DNA of 64,000 nucleotides, taken from NCBI RefSeq assembly GCF_958979055.1, contig NC_084886.1, forward strand, positions 48,315,654 through 48,379,653, in the 5' to 3' direction. The position numbers were made by a program, and so were the translations under genes. Below the pieces are notes generated by a model. It did not search any database and was not told the DNA's origin. It was given only the letters and a program-made list of their open reading frames with translations. This DNA comes from Alnus glutinosa (lineage: Eukaryota > Streptophyta > Magnoliopsida > Fagales > Betulaceae). This document shows, in pieces, positions 12,102 to 32,183 of the stretch (its first letter is position 1; every line of letters starts with the position of its first letter).

Positions 12102-14002
12102 AATCTTGAAGTTTCTTGTAACTGTATAAATTCTCACAACGTTTGTATCTTTTTTCTTCCTTTTTGCTACGATTTTCTTTCAAACTTCACCATATTTTCA
12201 GAGTTACAGACAGGTATCAACCTTTCAGGCAAAAACACGCTTTTTAGTCGGTCACAACCAACCTTTGGATCATCTTTGTTAAAATAAATAATAATTTAAA
12301 GATTAGTTGAGACTGTCACATACATCATTATGGGATAAAAATGTAGTATATAGCAGTACTCTAAATTTATATCCAATTGCCTTTTGACACACACTACACT
12401 AGTATTAAATATCACAAGTAACAAAGAGTTGATGAAGCACTTTCTTTATACAAGGAAATGGTTATGAATTATTCTTCCTAAATTGTTGTATATGATCATG
12501 GTGGGATTTTCCATTTAGATTTGGATCTTCCGAACTATCAAGAGTAACTCTACAAAATACCTGTCAAAAAAAGAAAAAGAAAAAGGAAAGGGTAGGTCGA
12601 AACCAAGGATTGCTATTTTCACAAATTATTATGAGCCACTCCTAAATTACCCCAAGTCAGTTTTAGAGAAAAGCTTGACCACCTCTTAAATATATTTTTA
12701 ATTTTTAATTAATATTAATGTGGCATATGAGATATATGTCAAATGTTGATAATTTGACATGGTGGGTTGTTAACTTTTTAGACGAAAATACTAACTGCAT
12801 TTATAATTATCAACCTCTACCATTTGTGATACTTTTATAAACTAAGAAGAGCTATTTGTCCTCCTTTTATTCGGAATGTACTTCTCGTTTAGCACGAGTT
12901 TCTGCTTCTATCAATGAAATCTAATTTATTCCATATCTATATATATATATAACCCTTATTATTGTCCAACCATAATCTTCGTTGACCCTTCACTTTCTAC
13001 TTTTCGAAATTGCTCAACTGCCCTATCTACTTCCTTATACATTACTCATCACATGTATCATTAAGTAGTATTATATACCTATAGACTTTTTTTTATAAGT
13101 TCATGACAGAATTATTTTTAAAATATTATTATGACTCAGATTCTATTATCTCGATATTTATTAATAAATAATATATAATTAATTAAAAAAATTATTAGGT
13201 CTTGTAAAAATAATACAACCATTTGAATCATAGAATGAACAATAATTCATATTTTAATCATTTAACCACAAATTTACCTTAAAATCTAACAAATTATGCC
13301 ATTGATTGCTACTTTATCTTAGTCATTTTCAGTCATTTTAATTGTCATAAATCCGCCCCCATATCCACTTAAAAAATCTTTTGAATTTGGGTCGGCCGAT
13401 TCCATGGCCCGTTCTCGAGTTTCAGTCGCCGGCCGGACGTCCTCGCCTTGAATTCGAAGCCCCACCTCCTGTGGATCGCCAATCTCCATGAGATCTACTG
13501 GAGAGAGAGTGCTGGACTCGTTAGACGTCTGGCTAGAGGGGAGAAAGTGAAAGTTGACGCTTGGAAGTGATGAATTTTCAGTGTCAATTTGGTGGGTCCG
13601 GTTGGAAACCCACGCACACTAACATGGGTTTGGTGGCTCGCTTCACACCGCTGGTGGTCGGGGTAGTTGGTGCCGGTCTTGGCTTCCAAAAGAAGAAAAC
13701 GAAAGAAAAAAGGAAAAAAAAAAAATTGATGTGGTCATGCCATGTCAGGGGATTTAGGTGTGAGAATTTAGGTGTAAGTATAGCGGCACTCTTTATTTTT
13801 TATTTATATGTTTATTTTTATTTTTTTTGGCTCTATTCGATTTTGACAACGAAAATTCCAGCGTTTATAGACGTACATTTTAAACCGCTAGGATCAAACA
13901 GTCCAATGTTGTATGCCATCTGGGCCACATGCACTACACGCCACACACTATCCATCATCCAGATTGCACGGCCCAGATTCACCAATGCATAACCCATATC
14001 CC
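12102..14002. other. Intergenic region between SGT and LACS9-like genes
   Basis: The first part should hold the SGT 3'UTR. Near 12,300-12,360 there is a half-copy of a MITE-like sequence (GGATAAAAATGTAGTATATAGCAGTA). 12,700-13,330 is AT-rich with nothing I recognise. 13,380-13,700 is a GC-rich island without a recognisable gene. The LACS9 promoter begins near 13,900. Confidence 0.6.
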
Positions 14003-14008
14003 CACGTG
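14003..14008. promoter_or_regulatory. G-box (CACGTG) upstream of LACS9-like gene
   Basis: CCCACGTGTA holds a perfect CACGTG palindrome about 205 bp upstream of the TATA-like box. This is the core bound by plant bZIP and bHLH factors and is part of ABA-response elements. The role here is inferred from position only. Confidence 0.5.
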
Positions 14009-14210
14009 TACACCCTCGAAAAATAAATCAAATTTACACTTTTGCCACTCCCTCTCAATCACGAAACTGCGGTGTGCACTGCACATATTGGCAACAAAGG
14101 CAGTACACGAAGCGCTTCTGAGACTGAAACTCCAACCACCTTCCTCTCGATCTCTCCGCCTCATCAAACAGCCGCCAACCCCAGAACGTCATCGTTTTAG
14201 ATCCTTGGCC

Positions 14211-14219
14211 TCTATATAA
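14211..14219 (+). promoter_or_regulatory. TATA box of LACS9-like gene
   Basis: CTATATAAT precedes a probable transcript start near 14,245. A likely 5'UTR exon ends at 14331 (CTTAAG before GTACTG). A second untranslated exon may begin at 14840 after TTGTTGTAG, giving a roughly 500 bp leader intron, which is common in constitutively expressed plant genes. Confidence 0.6.
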
Positions 14220-14902
14220 TCCCAAACAAGTCAAAGTTTCCAGTTCATTGCTTGCATTCCTGCAATGCTGGTCACTTAAAAAAAATCCGTTCTTGTTTTC
14301 AGCACTTTGGCTTCAGAGTCCAAAGCTTAAGGTACTGTTTGGCTCATCAACCCGTGTTTCTGAAATGGGTTTTGCTTGTTTTCTGTTTCCTGTAACTCAC
14401 GCCTCCACAAATTTGGTTTTTTGGATATGCGTTACGTTGGTGCTCCTTGAAAATGTATGCCTTTTCATTCTACCATCAAGAGCATTGGAGTTAATTATCT
14501 GTTTTTTGTAAGAAACTAACTACAGTTTGTGTCAATACTATCTGTGCGTATAGGATTAATGTGGGTTTGTAATGTATTATTTGCTTAGTTTATGAGGAGT
14601 TGAAGGATAGTTTGTTTTGTTCGTTGACTTGTGTTAGCTACCGAAACATGACTGCTTGCAATTAAATGGTTGGCTATTATTGAACAAATCAACTATTGGT
14701 AATTGTTGATGAGGTCCTACAAACCTGTTCTACATATGTTTTCAGGATTTTCTCTTTTTTCTGGAACTCAATTAATTCGACAACCTTTCATTTTGATCTG
14801 ATTATTTATTTGTGAGACTCGGTTTTATGTTTGTTGTAGGCCTTGTTTATTGGGTATATCCCCTGTGTCAGGATATAAATTGGTAGACTCTGTTGTCGAA
14901 AG

Positions 14903-21687
<6,785 letters not shown>

Positions 21688-24585
21688 TGATTCTTGAGAA
21701 TTTTTTCTTTATTTACATATTATGATTTATGCTGAGAATTATTGTAAGAAAATTCAGAGATGTATTGATTTTGTTCCCCATTTAGTGTTGAAAACAGTTG
21801 TCTTCATTTATGTCAATTATGTTTTTGCAGTTTCTCAGCCCCCAGCAAAATCTGAAAATGGCAAATAGCAATTATGAAAAAGAAAAAGTGACTGAAAGTT
21901 ATGAGCAGAGATACATTCCATAAACCTACATTAATGGGGTTGTCTTGCTTGTTCTGAAATGGAAAACTTTGTATTGATATATTTGCATTATGCAATTGTT
22001 AATCTATGGGACTGTTGCAAGTGCACTTGCCTTGTTCCCATTCTTTCCCACTAAACAAACAAAAGAATAGAAAAAGGAAAAATTTTCCTATGAAAAGAAG
22101 TTGTTTCATATGAAAATTTTCCCCTTCTTTTTTTTTTTTTTTTTTTCACTATTCAAGGCCAAAGGTATAATCTGCTACTGACAAGGTGGTGGCACCTAAC
22201 AACTCAATTGATCCCAACTGGTGTCAATAGCCCCTCCATCGGTTAGCTGATTCTTTTCAATTTGAAGCACTTATTTGCATAATCAGGACTCAAAAAGCTT
22301 AAAGAAAGGAAGATTAGGGTACAAGGAAAAAGATAGAGGAGTTCAAGGGTAGGGATGGTTGGGAGAAAGGGTTTGAGGCTTGAGAAGACTAGACAAATTA
22401 GGTGGCAAGAAGGAGACCCACATCTAACTTTTTGGTCCATGATGTGAGCCCGACCTGGAGCCAACCCAACCCTCCCCCCCCCCCCCCAATTTGGAATAGC
22501 CCCACGCCCTCACCCATGTGCCATCCGCTTTTTTCTTGTTTCCATCACTTTAATCCTTTTCAAAAGATGTTTGTTTCTCCGACACCCCCATGGCCCCCTT
22601 TGCCTTCCATTCTTCTTCTTTACTCTCTCTCTCTCTCAAGCACACGTACAGAATATGTGTCCATGAGAGTGAATGCGTGTGCTAGTGACGACCTTGGGTG
22701 AAGCACAGGTTTATAGTCACTGTTTTTGGAAGCTCGTATGTGTATATATGTAAGATAACAACCAAAAAATTAACAAATTAGGCTAAATAACTAAATTGCA
22801 AAGTACCAAGGACCTAATTTAATTTTTACTATGTAGCCTCACATTTATTTATTTATAATATTACCTGTGACATTTCACAAGTCAAACGTGCAATTTTTTA
22901 AACAAAATCACTAAAAGAGTCATATTTGAAATTGGGGGTTTGAAAAATTCACATTTTTGAAACCATAGGTAATGAGTGAATTTTTAAAAATACACTATTT
23001 TAAGAGGGCAAACTGTAATTTTATTACCAAAGTCCCATTTTTAAAAATCTTATTTTTATTAACTGCATTTTGAAATCTCTATTTTTTCAAACCGCACGTT
23101 TTGAAACCGCTAAACTAAGCATGTCCTATATAAACATTTATGTACTTACAAACTAATACTTAATTCACTTACTCGCTCAACTTCTGAGCTAATGATTTAC
23201 TAAACTGAATTCGTTTTTTTCTGGCTCAATTATGAAACGATTATTCAAGGAATCTGTAATATCTAGGCATAAGAAAGTTGTAGATTATAAAGGTGCTCAT
23301 AAGTGAGTTCTTTACTAAATAAAAGTAAGCTTTTAAGTGCATGTTTTTAAAATATATAGTGATACCACGGATATGACTAACGCCGCTTGTGTTGGTGCTA
23401 AGTTACTTTTTTTTCTTTAAAAAAAGGGTATGGCACAATAGCTAGCCTTTTTTGAATTTATTACTGAAAAAACACAACATGTGCTTCCCAACACAATTTA
23501 AGAATCCCCCATCCTTACAAAGGTCCAAGATTCATGCCGAGCAAGCTACTATCTCAATTCAGCTGCCTTTAGGCAAAAACTCCATTAGCCTTACTTTTGC
23601 TCCTTAATTATAATCAAGTTGGAGTCCAAAAGTTTGACCTAGTTAACCCCACAACCCAATCAACATTCTGACTGTGCATGGTATGAGGTGCTCATGTCTT
23701 GATTGCTTTATCTCCCTAACAATCAAAGGTTAACCAGAGAACCAATTATGTAACGCTCTCGGTTGGTTAGGATAGCTTAGAGACACAAAGCATTATAAGG
23801 TTAATGGAGCAATTACTAATTTACTATGATACAAACTTAAATGCATGCTAAGAAAGTGGTGTCAAATTAAAAACTTTATTTAATGCGGAAACGTTTGGTC
23901 TTGAATAATTTCAAATACCAATAATTAATAATTATTGATAACAATGTAAGTCATGTGATACTACTCTAATTTAAAATTTTAAATGATGCCGGTAGGCTCG
24001 ATAACTATTCACAATCCCCATTTTCTTATTAAGTCTAAAAGTCTGTAGAACTTTATAACTTTTGTTCTGATACTACAATTGTAACGCCCCCGGCCCGTTA
24101 GAACAACCGTGCACTTAATTATCTTAAGACCATCTCCACGAACCATGCTTACATTTTACCCTAATAGGGAATTACTTGAGAAAAGTTTATTAAGTTAATA
24201 GTATTTACTATCTTTCTTCCTAGGCAAACAACGCTCATACTTTTAATTAAGTGGACTAGAATCGAGTGTAATTAATTATACGTACTGCATGCAATATGAC
24301 TAGTTAGCGTAAAAGAGCATATGAGTCTCACACTTGTCGAACATGTATTCAGACAGTGCGCAATAAGATACTCGAGTAAGGACCGGAGCCCACCTACCCT
24401 CTCATATTAACTATAAATCCCTCTTAACCAATACATATCCCATTGAGATTGGAGGCAAATTATCATGATTTTGAGAATTGAGCCAATGGAATTCTGGAAA
24501 TGACTTAAAAGTAGCATAATGTCTGTTACCACTGTTGAGATTGATAGGTTTGAGGGGCCATGACTTTGATCCACTTTCTCCACAC
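21688..24585. other. Intergenic region between LACS9-like gene and unknown-protein gene
   Basis: Begins with the LACS9 3'UTR. There are poly(T) at 22,124-22,146, poly(C) at 22,474-22,487 and a CT run near 22,625. From 22,770 to 23,120 the sequence is AT-rich with repeated TTTTGAAA(T/C) and ACCGCA motifs, like the MITE-like repeats at 32.7 and 48.2 kb. From 23.7 kb on are two TGTAACGC(T/C)C motifs of unclear origin. I see no gene. Confidence 0.55.
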
Positions 24586-24592
24586 TATAAAA
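24586..24592 (+). promoter_or_regulatory. TATA box of the 24.7 kb gene
   Basis: TATAAAA lies about 95 bp upstream of the ATG at 24683 and is followed by a pyrimidine-rich leader (TTTTCTTTTCTTTTC at 24,640-24,657), a usual plant promoter layout. Confidence 0.6.
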
Positions 24593-24682
24593 TGAGTTCC
24601 ACCATGTAAATTCTCACAACTTTAACTTCACAATTTTTTTTCTTTTCTTTTCTTTTCCCACTCTGCTTTCCTCACCCATAAC

Positions 24683-26030
24683 ATGAATGGGTACAGAGAA
24701 GAAAACTCCTTCTGCTATTTCCACCCCAACCAGGTGCTTGTAGGGGTCTGCCCCTTGTGCTTGAATGAGAGGCTCCTAATCTTGGCCGCAAAACCCGACC
24801 GCCTTTCCGCAGCCAGAAGCAGCGCCCGGAGAGCCCAAAGCTCCACGCACAAGAAGCCGCACATCACTCTCCCAAAGATCTTTGCTCTCGGTTCTTTTCT
24901 CAGCCGTCTTGAGTTCCGGCATTGGAAATCCGACAACTACGCCGCCGACGACCACGATGCCTCCACCAGTCAAGAAGGTATTGCCTAATGCCTACTCCTC
25001 CTCCTTGTTCCTGTGGTCGTAAATTTACATTAGTTAAAGATAATCTTAATTAACATCACATCTTTATGAGCGTCTGTATATGTGAAATTATTTTTGTGTA
25101 GTGGCAAAATTGTGGTCAAAGTATAGCTGCTCAGAGAGATATATATATAGAGAGAGAGAGAGAGGATATGTTTCTTTATTTGCATGAAATATTTCTGTTC
25201 TTCCCGGACTTGATCAGATCGAAGTAGACGGTGATATATCATGTAAAATAGTTGGGAAATGATACGAGCATGCATATGAATTCACTGATCATGAGGTTCA
25301 GGAACTCGGAGTTGTTGACCATTTGAGCTTTGCAGTTAAAATTTGCACAGATTCGAGATTTGCTCGACCAAATTTAATACAAGAAATAGTCCTGCCATTA
25401 GGAAAAAAAAAAAACCACATTTACTTTTGTTTAGATCGCACATATTCATTCATACAGTGAGATCTAAGAGGGACCCCTTGGATCTCGAGTACCCCTTTGA
25501 TGTCATTTCCATTAATCAAGTCATTAGCTACCCTATAAATATATATGCAAATGCATGCTAAGAAAAAAAAGACAAAAAGAATAGGTCGATCCTTAGCCTA
25601 TATATACATTTTTCAGTTGACTATATTGAGATTTGATTATTATTATTATTATTTGTAATTTTTTTTGGGCACCCATTTTCACAATCGGAATTTAGGTTTG
25701 GAAGATTCGTTCATATCAATAAAGTTTGAAGACAACGGGGTAGCGTCGTGGGAGAAGAACACAGTAGGGTGTAAGGTTAAGGCAAGTAGTGTAGAGAAGA
25801 ATCAGAGGTTGAGCGGCGGCAAGGACTGCAAGGAGACGAAGACGGTAATAGAGCATGGGAAACCGCGTCCCTCGCTTAGGTGGCGGAAGCGGATTGGGCA
25901 CCTGTTCCAGCTCATCAGATGGAAGAGGTCCAACAAGGGCAATGCTTGCCACGTGGGCAGCAAGGTGGAGGGAGTCAAGGTGAGGAAGGGGTGGATGAGG
26001 ACTCTGACAAAGAGGAAGACCGTGGAATAA
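24683..26030 (+). CDS. Plant-specific protein of unknown function with Cys/His N-terminus
   Basis: Two exons, 24683-24977 and 25696-26030 (TAA), joined GT-AG in phase 1 to give 209 aa. The N-terminus reads FCYFHPNQVLVGVCPLCLNE RLLIL, with Cys, His and a CPLC pair that could bind zinc. This opening block is shared by a family of uncharacterised plant proteins and by DUF740-type membrane-associated proteins. The middle is basic and Ser/Ala-rich (SAARSSARRAQSS). Exon 2 opens with GLEDSFISIKFEDNGVASWE and ends in a Lys/Arg-rich tail (RPSLRWRKRIGHLFQLIRWK and later KRKTVE). The tail could give nuclear or membrane association. There is no signal peptide and no transmembrane segment. The start is set by the TATA box and by the conserved opening. 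I assign no function. Confidence 0.8.
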
Positions 26031-27597
26031 AAAGTAGTTGTATAGAAAGTGACACACGTCTTTTCCCACTATCATATCAATTTGGTGAGATGTAAAGCTT
26101 TTATATTATAGAGATTGGTAAAGTCAATATAACTTTATTACTCTCAAAAATGTGCTTTTTTTTTGCTTTGAAATCTTTGGGGTTCCTTCTTCAACTTTTC
26201 TGTTTTCTATTTTTATCAAAAGAGTAGAGACTGTAAAAGAAATGTTGAAATGCGATCCCATTTCACAATTGCTTGAGTACATACATATACATACATATAC
26301 ATATCTAATAATAAAAAGAAAAGGCAGAGGATTCCTTGCCTGAATTTAAGAGCTAGAATTCAAAACAAGAAATGTTGAAATGATCCCATTTCACAATTGC
26401 TTGAGCATCTGATCATGTAGAACGACAAAAATCTCAATTTTCGGGTTCAAGCAAGAAAAATATACCTTTTTTTTTTATTTCAGAACCACTTGTCTGCAAA
26501 CTCCGTTCGAATGAGGTTGCAGACAAGTCATTTTGTTTGGGTCCGTTTGAACGAGGTTGCTGACAAGCAAATCTACATGGGTTGATTTTGGAAGCAAACT
26601 CGCTCTTCCCAAGACCCCATTCGAATGAGGTTGCAGACGAGATTATCTGATGTCAAAGATACGATAAGTGTAATATGAGGGATTACAACCTGTCACCGGC
26701 CAACCAAAAAAAATACTCCAAAACGTGGAAAATCAATCTTGCATTCTTGTGTTTATTCCCCCCCATGCCTTTTTTTTTTTTTTTAATTATGTATTTCCTT
26801 TCCAAGATTAGCTTACAATTTATACATAGAAGAGCTTCTTTTCTTTATGCGCGCTTCCTGTGCTGCATCACCCGCACCCTCATTTTTTATCCGAATTGTA
26901 TATAAAAAAAAAAAAATAATAATCAGAAATTTCAGTGACAAAAAAAACAATTTTCAAAGTTTCTTTCCATACCGAACACTGCAAAACCTCACGTTAGGTG
27001 TAACATGGTGGGAAGCAATGGAGCAGGAGGGCCCATATGCACAGTGCTAGAACTTGTCTTATAGTTGTCTTGGTGGGAGAATATGTTGTTCCTTCTCTCA
27101 GAACACACAGAAATGGGGGTGCAAAGAGCCATGCATAGCAAAGGCTTTAGCCCTTCACATATGACATGTTCCAGGAATTAACAATGCTGATCATGAAGCC
27201 GAATATTCTGGTATTCTTCCATTGCCTGCATGTGCAAATGGTGGATTGGGCATATAACTTGTTTCTAGTAGTGCCCTTCACTGGGGCAATTTGTCCCGAG
27301 TGCTAACTCTACCTAGCTAGCTATAGTCCTATAGCCATGCGAATGGGACCATATATGCATTCATTTAATTGCCTTAGGACCGCTACAGACGTTGAAAAAA
27401 GCTTCATATGGGGTGGCCGAAAATGACAGGACAAGAATCCTTTACTCTAATTTCATCCACAACTGTCGTCTGCTCCATTTGTTTCGTATCATGGGTTGGA
27501 TCGTGCTTTTTACCATTTTATTTGAAAATTAATTGATGTTTCCTAAGAGAAGTCTAAGACTTTTTTTGACATTCAAAATCGCTCCCCACAAAACATA
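26031..27597. other. Intergenic region left of the tandem duplication
   Basis: No gene is seen. It contains three spaced copies of a 20 bp motif at 26,503-26,641 (listed separately) and short homopolymers. The rest is unremarkable AT-rich DNA up to the duplication edge near 27,598. Confidence 0.6.
26503..26641. repeat. Three spaced direct repeats
   Basis: GTTCGAATGAGGTTGCAGAC or a close variant begins near 26504, 26544 and 26619. A short inverted piece (CTTGTCTGCAAAC) lies at 26489-26501. The function is unknown. Confidence 0.7.
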
Positions 27598-27729
27598 TTT
27601 TAAGAGCCGTTCACGTAAACAGAGCAACACTGTTATGCCGACAAAATGAATTATACTTTTTCAGTCATCTAGACTTATACATGAGCTTACTCAATAATGC
27701 AAATGTAATTAACATTTTTTAGGAGTAAG

Positions 27730-28135
27730 GTTAGACCTTTTGCATTGCGAGGGTGAAAATGTGGATGCGGTTATTAATTAATAATATCCTCATCAGCATA
27801 ATATGGTTAAACACTTTTAAGTATTTACATCATGCGTTTATTATCCTTATCCGCGTGGTTATTGCAGCTATTAAATGCGTTTATTATCCGCTATCCGCAC
27901 GAGACAATGACTGTTTTGGATTACTATCTAAATTTATATGCAAATATATATATAATGTATATTATATATAAAAGAAATGTGGATACGGTTATTAACCACA
28001 TCCGCGTACCATAAAACCGTTATCCGCATCTGCACATGCAGATAATAATTTTTCCTAATTACATCCGCATATGCAGATGGCGAATAGCTTTTAAGTGCGA
28101 ATACATGCGGTTACTATCCACCTACATTTCCACCT
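27730..28135. mobile_element. hAT-like MITE (copy A)
   Basis: The ends are imperfect inverted repeats: GAGGGTGAAAATGTGGATGC on the left, and CATTTCCACCTCT on the right. Inside are repeated GCGGTTATTA and TATCCGCAT motifs typical of non-autonomous plant hAT elements. The same element occurs at 44,040-44,715, so it predates the duplication. Confidence 0.65.
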
Positions 28136-29442
28136 CTACTTTGCAAAAAAAAAAAAACTATAATTACATGTTACACGTGTCAACAAGTTATAGGTATAGC
28201 AATTTTTTTTTTTTTTTTTTTTTTAAAAAAAGTCTATAGGATAAAGAGATCGTTTCCAACAAGCATAAGCTATCTACATATGTGGTGAAGGCAACAGAAG
28301 ATGATTGTAAGGGGTTGTAGCGACCGGGTTTTAAATAACTCATTGACATTGTTGATTACAAAAAATATATAAATAAAAAGTAGAAAGATGCAAACTAAGG
28401 GTGAACTTATTATGGAATATTGAATAGATCGAACGCAAAGGATTCGACTTCTGTGCTATTAAAAAAATAATGGAGTTCAAAATATCCAAAAAGTTATACG
28501 ATCTATTCGAACAGAAGATTAATGAAACATGTCGTTGAAAAAGTTGGTTGCTTGTTTCCATCTTCGTTTATTATGTTTTACATTTAATGCTTAATTTTAA
28601 TGTTATTGTGTGTCACTTTAAATAAATGGAGAGAGATATTGTGTGGGTGGTCTCACCCACATACATAGGTAAGAACCAAGCAACCAAACATGAGTTGAAC
28701 ATGGTCAGAAAAATAAAGGGCAGCAGCTTTATTAATTGCTTTGCTTCAAAGATGTTTTGACAACTTCTTTGAGAAGCCTTGAGTCAAACAAGCTTTTAAG
28801 AGCCACGTTCTTTTGTCACACCTCATAAAGGATGAGCTTCCTCTCCAATGGATTTCCTTTTATGAGGCATTCTCCCTTCTCCTTTTCTTGCTTTAAGGGA
28901 TTTGAAATCTACGTCGGTCCAAATAAGTAGGCGGATAGTTCAAAATTTGTTTGAGCAAATTAACTTCATATAAACTCTCATATTTATTACCCGAATTGCT
29001 AACAATCACGACAAAATTGCTGTGATCTCTATCTATTTGGTCATACCAAAAAGATTTGACTGGTTTAGCATGCTTTGTTTGTAAGAGCGCCGTGAATGAG
29101 ATATTTGATGCAATTTTTCCCGTATAGAAAGATGACTCACCATTTCTATATTAATTATTTTTTATTTTTTAAAAAGGCCTAACTATAAAGCATTTATATA
29201 CAACAGCATTGGAGACTTGGGAGAATTTGGTAGGGCTTTAATAAACCTTTTCCTTCCTTTTTTTGTTCCTCTCATTTTATCATCTAGCTCCTTTCCCTTC
29301 GTTTCTTTTTAAGTGAGACAGCCCACATGACATGAGTTCTCTGTTTATCTCAACGGCAAATTTCCTATCTTCTATTTGGCTCCCAACACCTTAAAGTAGT
29401 TACTCTTTTCTTTCTTCGATTTTCCAACTTTTTTCTCTTGAT

Positions 29443-29473
<31 letters not shown>

Positions 29474-29986
29474 TTTGAAAAAGAACCCTTTGCTTTTTTG
29501 GGTTGAGAGATGCATCAGAGTCCCACAAACAAAGTGGAAAAGATTGTACTTGATGATTTTTATGACCGAAAGGATCCTGTTAAAATCCCTGCAAAAGTCT
29601 CTAAGAAACAAAGTGGAAAAGTTTGTATGTGATGATGATTTTTCACCTCAATGGCATGTTAAAATATCACTTGTCTTATAGACTGAATGAAATTGATTAG
29701 AAACAATAAATCTAATTATTTAACCATGAATGATTCTAAAAAATCCAAGCACCTACCTGCAAATTTTATTATAAATTGACGTGATAAACCACTACTAAAC
29801 AATTAAATTTATCGGTTAAATTTGTAAGAAAATTATAGTAAAAATTGTAGTACTTCAAACACTATTCATTTTCATAATCTTGGAATGAGTATTATAGCCC
29901 GTGCTTGGTTTACAATTATTAGACATTAATACGTATAACAATTAGACAGTAATATGACTCTTTCAAATATGATGACATGCCATTTT
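28136..29986. other. Non-coding flank downstream of the GDSL gene
   Basis: 3' flank of the - strand GDSL gene. It has poly(T) at 28,205-28,224 and 29,442-29,461. Sequence up to about 28,920 is shared with unit 2 (44.75-46.32 kb). 28,930-29,986 has no match in unit 2. No gene is recognisable. Confidence 0.6.
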
Positions 29987-32116
29987 CAAGGGAATGGGTG
30001 GATCTGAAAAGGCCCCAGTTGAAATTTGGTCAAAAACAAACTTGTTAGCAGCCTCGGTGTAGTGAATTCCATCCCAATTTACTCTAACTGAGGGGCTTTC
30101 ACATGAACCCACGAATATTTGGCTTCCATTCACTGTGATTGTTCCTCCACACCCAACACTATCGCTGTAGTTGTACTTCCCTCCATACCCACAGCAAGCA
30201 ACAAGTGGAAGCTCAAATCCTGCATATTTTCAACCCAAAATTATTTACTTCAAAATTCTTACGTGCATTTTTAACGTCTATTTTTAAAGCACGTGATTCG
30301 CACGGCACGCTTACCGTGTTTCTTCGGTTCACTGAATAGAGAGTACTTGGCAGAGTAGAGGTCTACATGTGTAATTGCAGCTAAAGGAAGATCGATCCTG
30401 AGCTGAACAATGGCCTCCTTCAACTTGTAGTTGAAATATTTAGCTACATCATTATAGGGCTTGGCACAGCCATGGCTGTCCCTTTGAGCTGATAGAAAAT
30501 TGGCCAAAATATAGGGAAGGCAGCCAATTGGTCCTGTGTTGTGGATCCAAAATGATCTAGCTCCCAAATCATATATTTTCTACATCATCATAAAACAAAA
30601 GTCAATTACCTGATTTATATATTATTTTTTAATTAGGCCTTAAAAAGTAATTATTTCTCCTAAAAGTAATGGATCGGGATTCTCTGTCCAGAGACCTGCT
30701 CAGGCACCTCATGACCTACACCCACTTCTTTCATTCGGTGTTCGAATTTTATGGAAAATCTGGATCCAAGAGTAATAGGCCTGGCTAGCCTAATCCAGCC
30801 CATTATCAATGATTAATCATAGTGTTAATTTACCTTAACATTAGTAGAGAACTTGTTGACTATATCGGGGACAGAAGCATTGACTTGCTCTATAGTCATG
30901 TTACTAAAGAATCCCTCACCAAGATCATTCTGACCGATATCGAATGTGTATAAAGCTTTTCGAAAATAATCCCTCTTGGGCATTAAACTTGCATATATTC
31001 CCCCTGCCAAAAAAAAAGAAAAGAAAAACAAACAAAGGCCATGCTTAATGCAGAAAGGTAGTTGATAACATAGATGTTTATAAGCACCCTAGACAAATAA
31101 ATCCTAGGATAAAGTTTTCCTTCAAATTTTTTTTAATTTAATTTATTAAATTGGCATGTGTTTAAGATGCATGTGATTCTCACATAAATTTTTATCATTT
31201 TTAAGAAAATGTAATATTAAAAACACACTTTTATTCTATCACTATCTCACCCTGCTGACGCGGCAATGCCAATCAGTCATTGGATCGGCCCTGTTAAAAA
31301 AAAAAGGCTTATTGGCACTACTACCTCAGCAAGGTAGGAAAGCGGTAGAATAAAAGTTTGGTTTGTAGCATTACTCTTTTAAAAATGCATGTGAGTGCTC
31401 AATTATGTAAAAATCACATGTATTTTTAATACATGTCAGTTTAATAAACTAATGAGAAATGTTATATACTACACTTTCATCTCACTCTCATCCTACTGAG
31501 TTAATGCCCATCAATTGTTGAATATATATATATATATATATATTTTAAACAATGGTTGATTTAAAGGCTGATTAGCACTACCACGTCAGTCCAATAGAAT
31601 GAACATGAGATAAGAGTATAGTATATAATAATTACATTACTCAAATTGAACCAAAGAATATTCTTTTAATACATAGTCGGGAAAACTTCGCTTATAACCC
31701 CTGATCTTTCAATTTAGGGTATTAATCTTTCAATTTTTTTCAATTTCAACTATCCATTAGAAATTTCTGTTAAATCCTATCAAAATTTTCAAAATACCAC
31801 TGCGTTTTTTTTAAAAAAAAAAAAAAATTATAAAATTTTTCAAAGATTCAGGTATGGATATTTTTGTAAATTCCATTAACTTCTGGCCGATATCTAAATC
31901 CTATCAAATTTTTTTTTCTTTTTTTTTTTCCTAAAAAAAAGGATAATTATTTTGGAAATTTTGAAACTGAAAAAAATTGAAAGATAGATACCCTAAATTG
32001 ACATTTTTTAAAATTTTAATACATTTTTTCAAAAATACTGAAAGATCTATCTAAGTTATAAGTAAAGTGTTGCCCATATAGTACGACAAACAAGTGGGGG
32101 TGAGGGTAACTATTAA

Positions 32117-32183
<67 letters not shown>

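Noticed and set aside
13495-13992. Open frames on both strands in the GC-rich island and beyond
   Set aside because: No recognisable domain, the frames conflict, and the + strand frame runs into simple repeats. Kept only as an observation.
23749-24120. Two TGTAACGC(T/C)C motifs that resemble LTR starts
   Set aside because: No matching ends, primer-binding site or internal region could be seen, so there is no basis for an element call.
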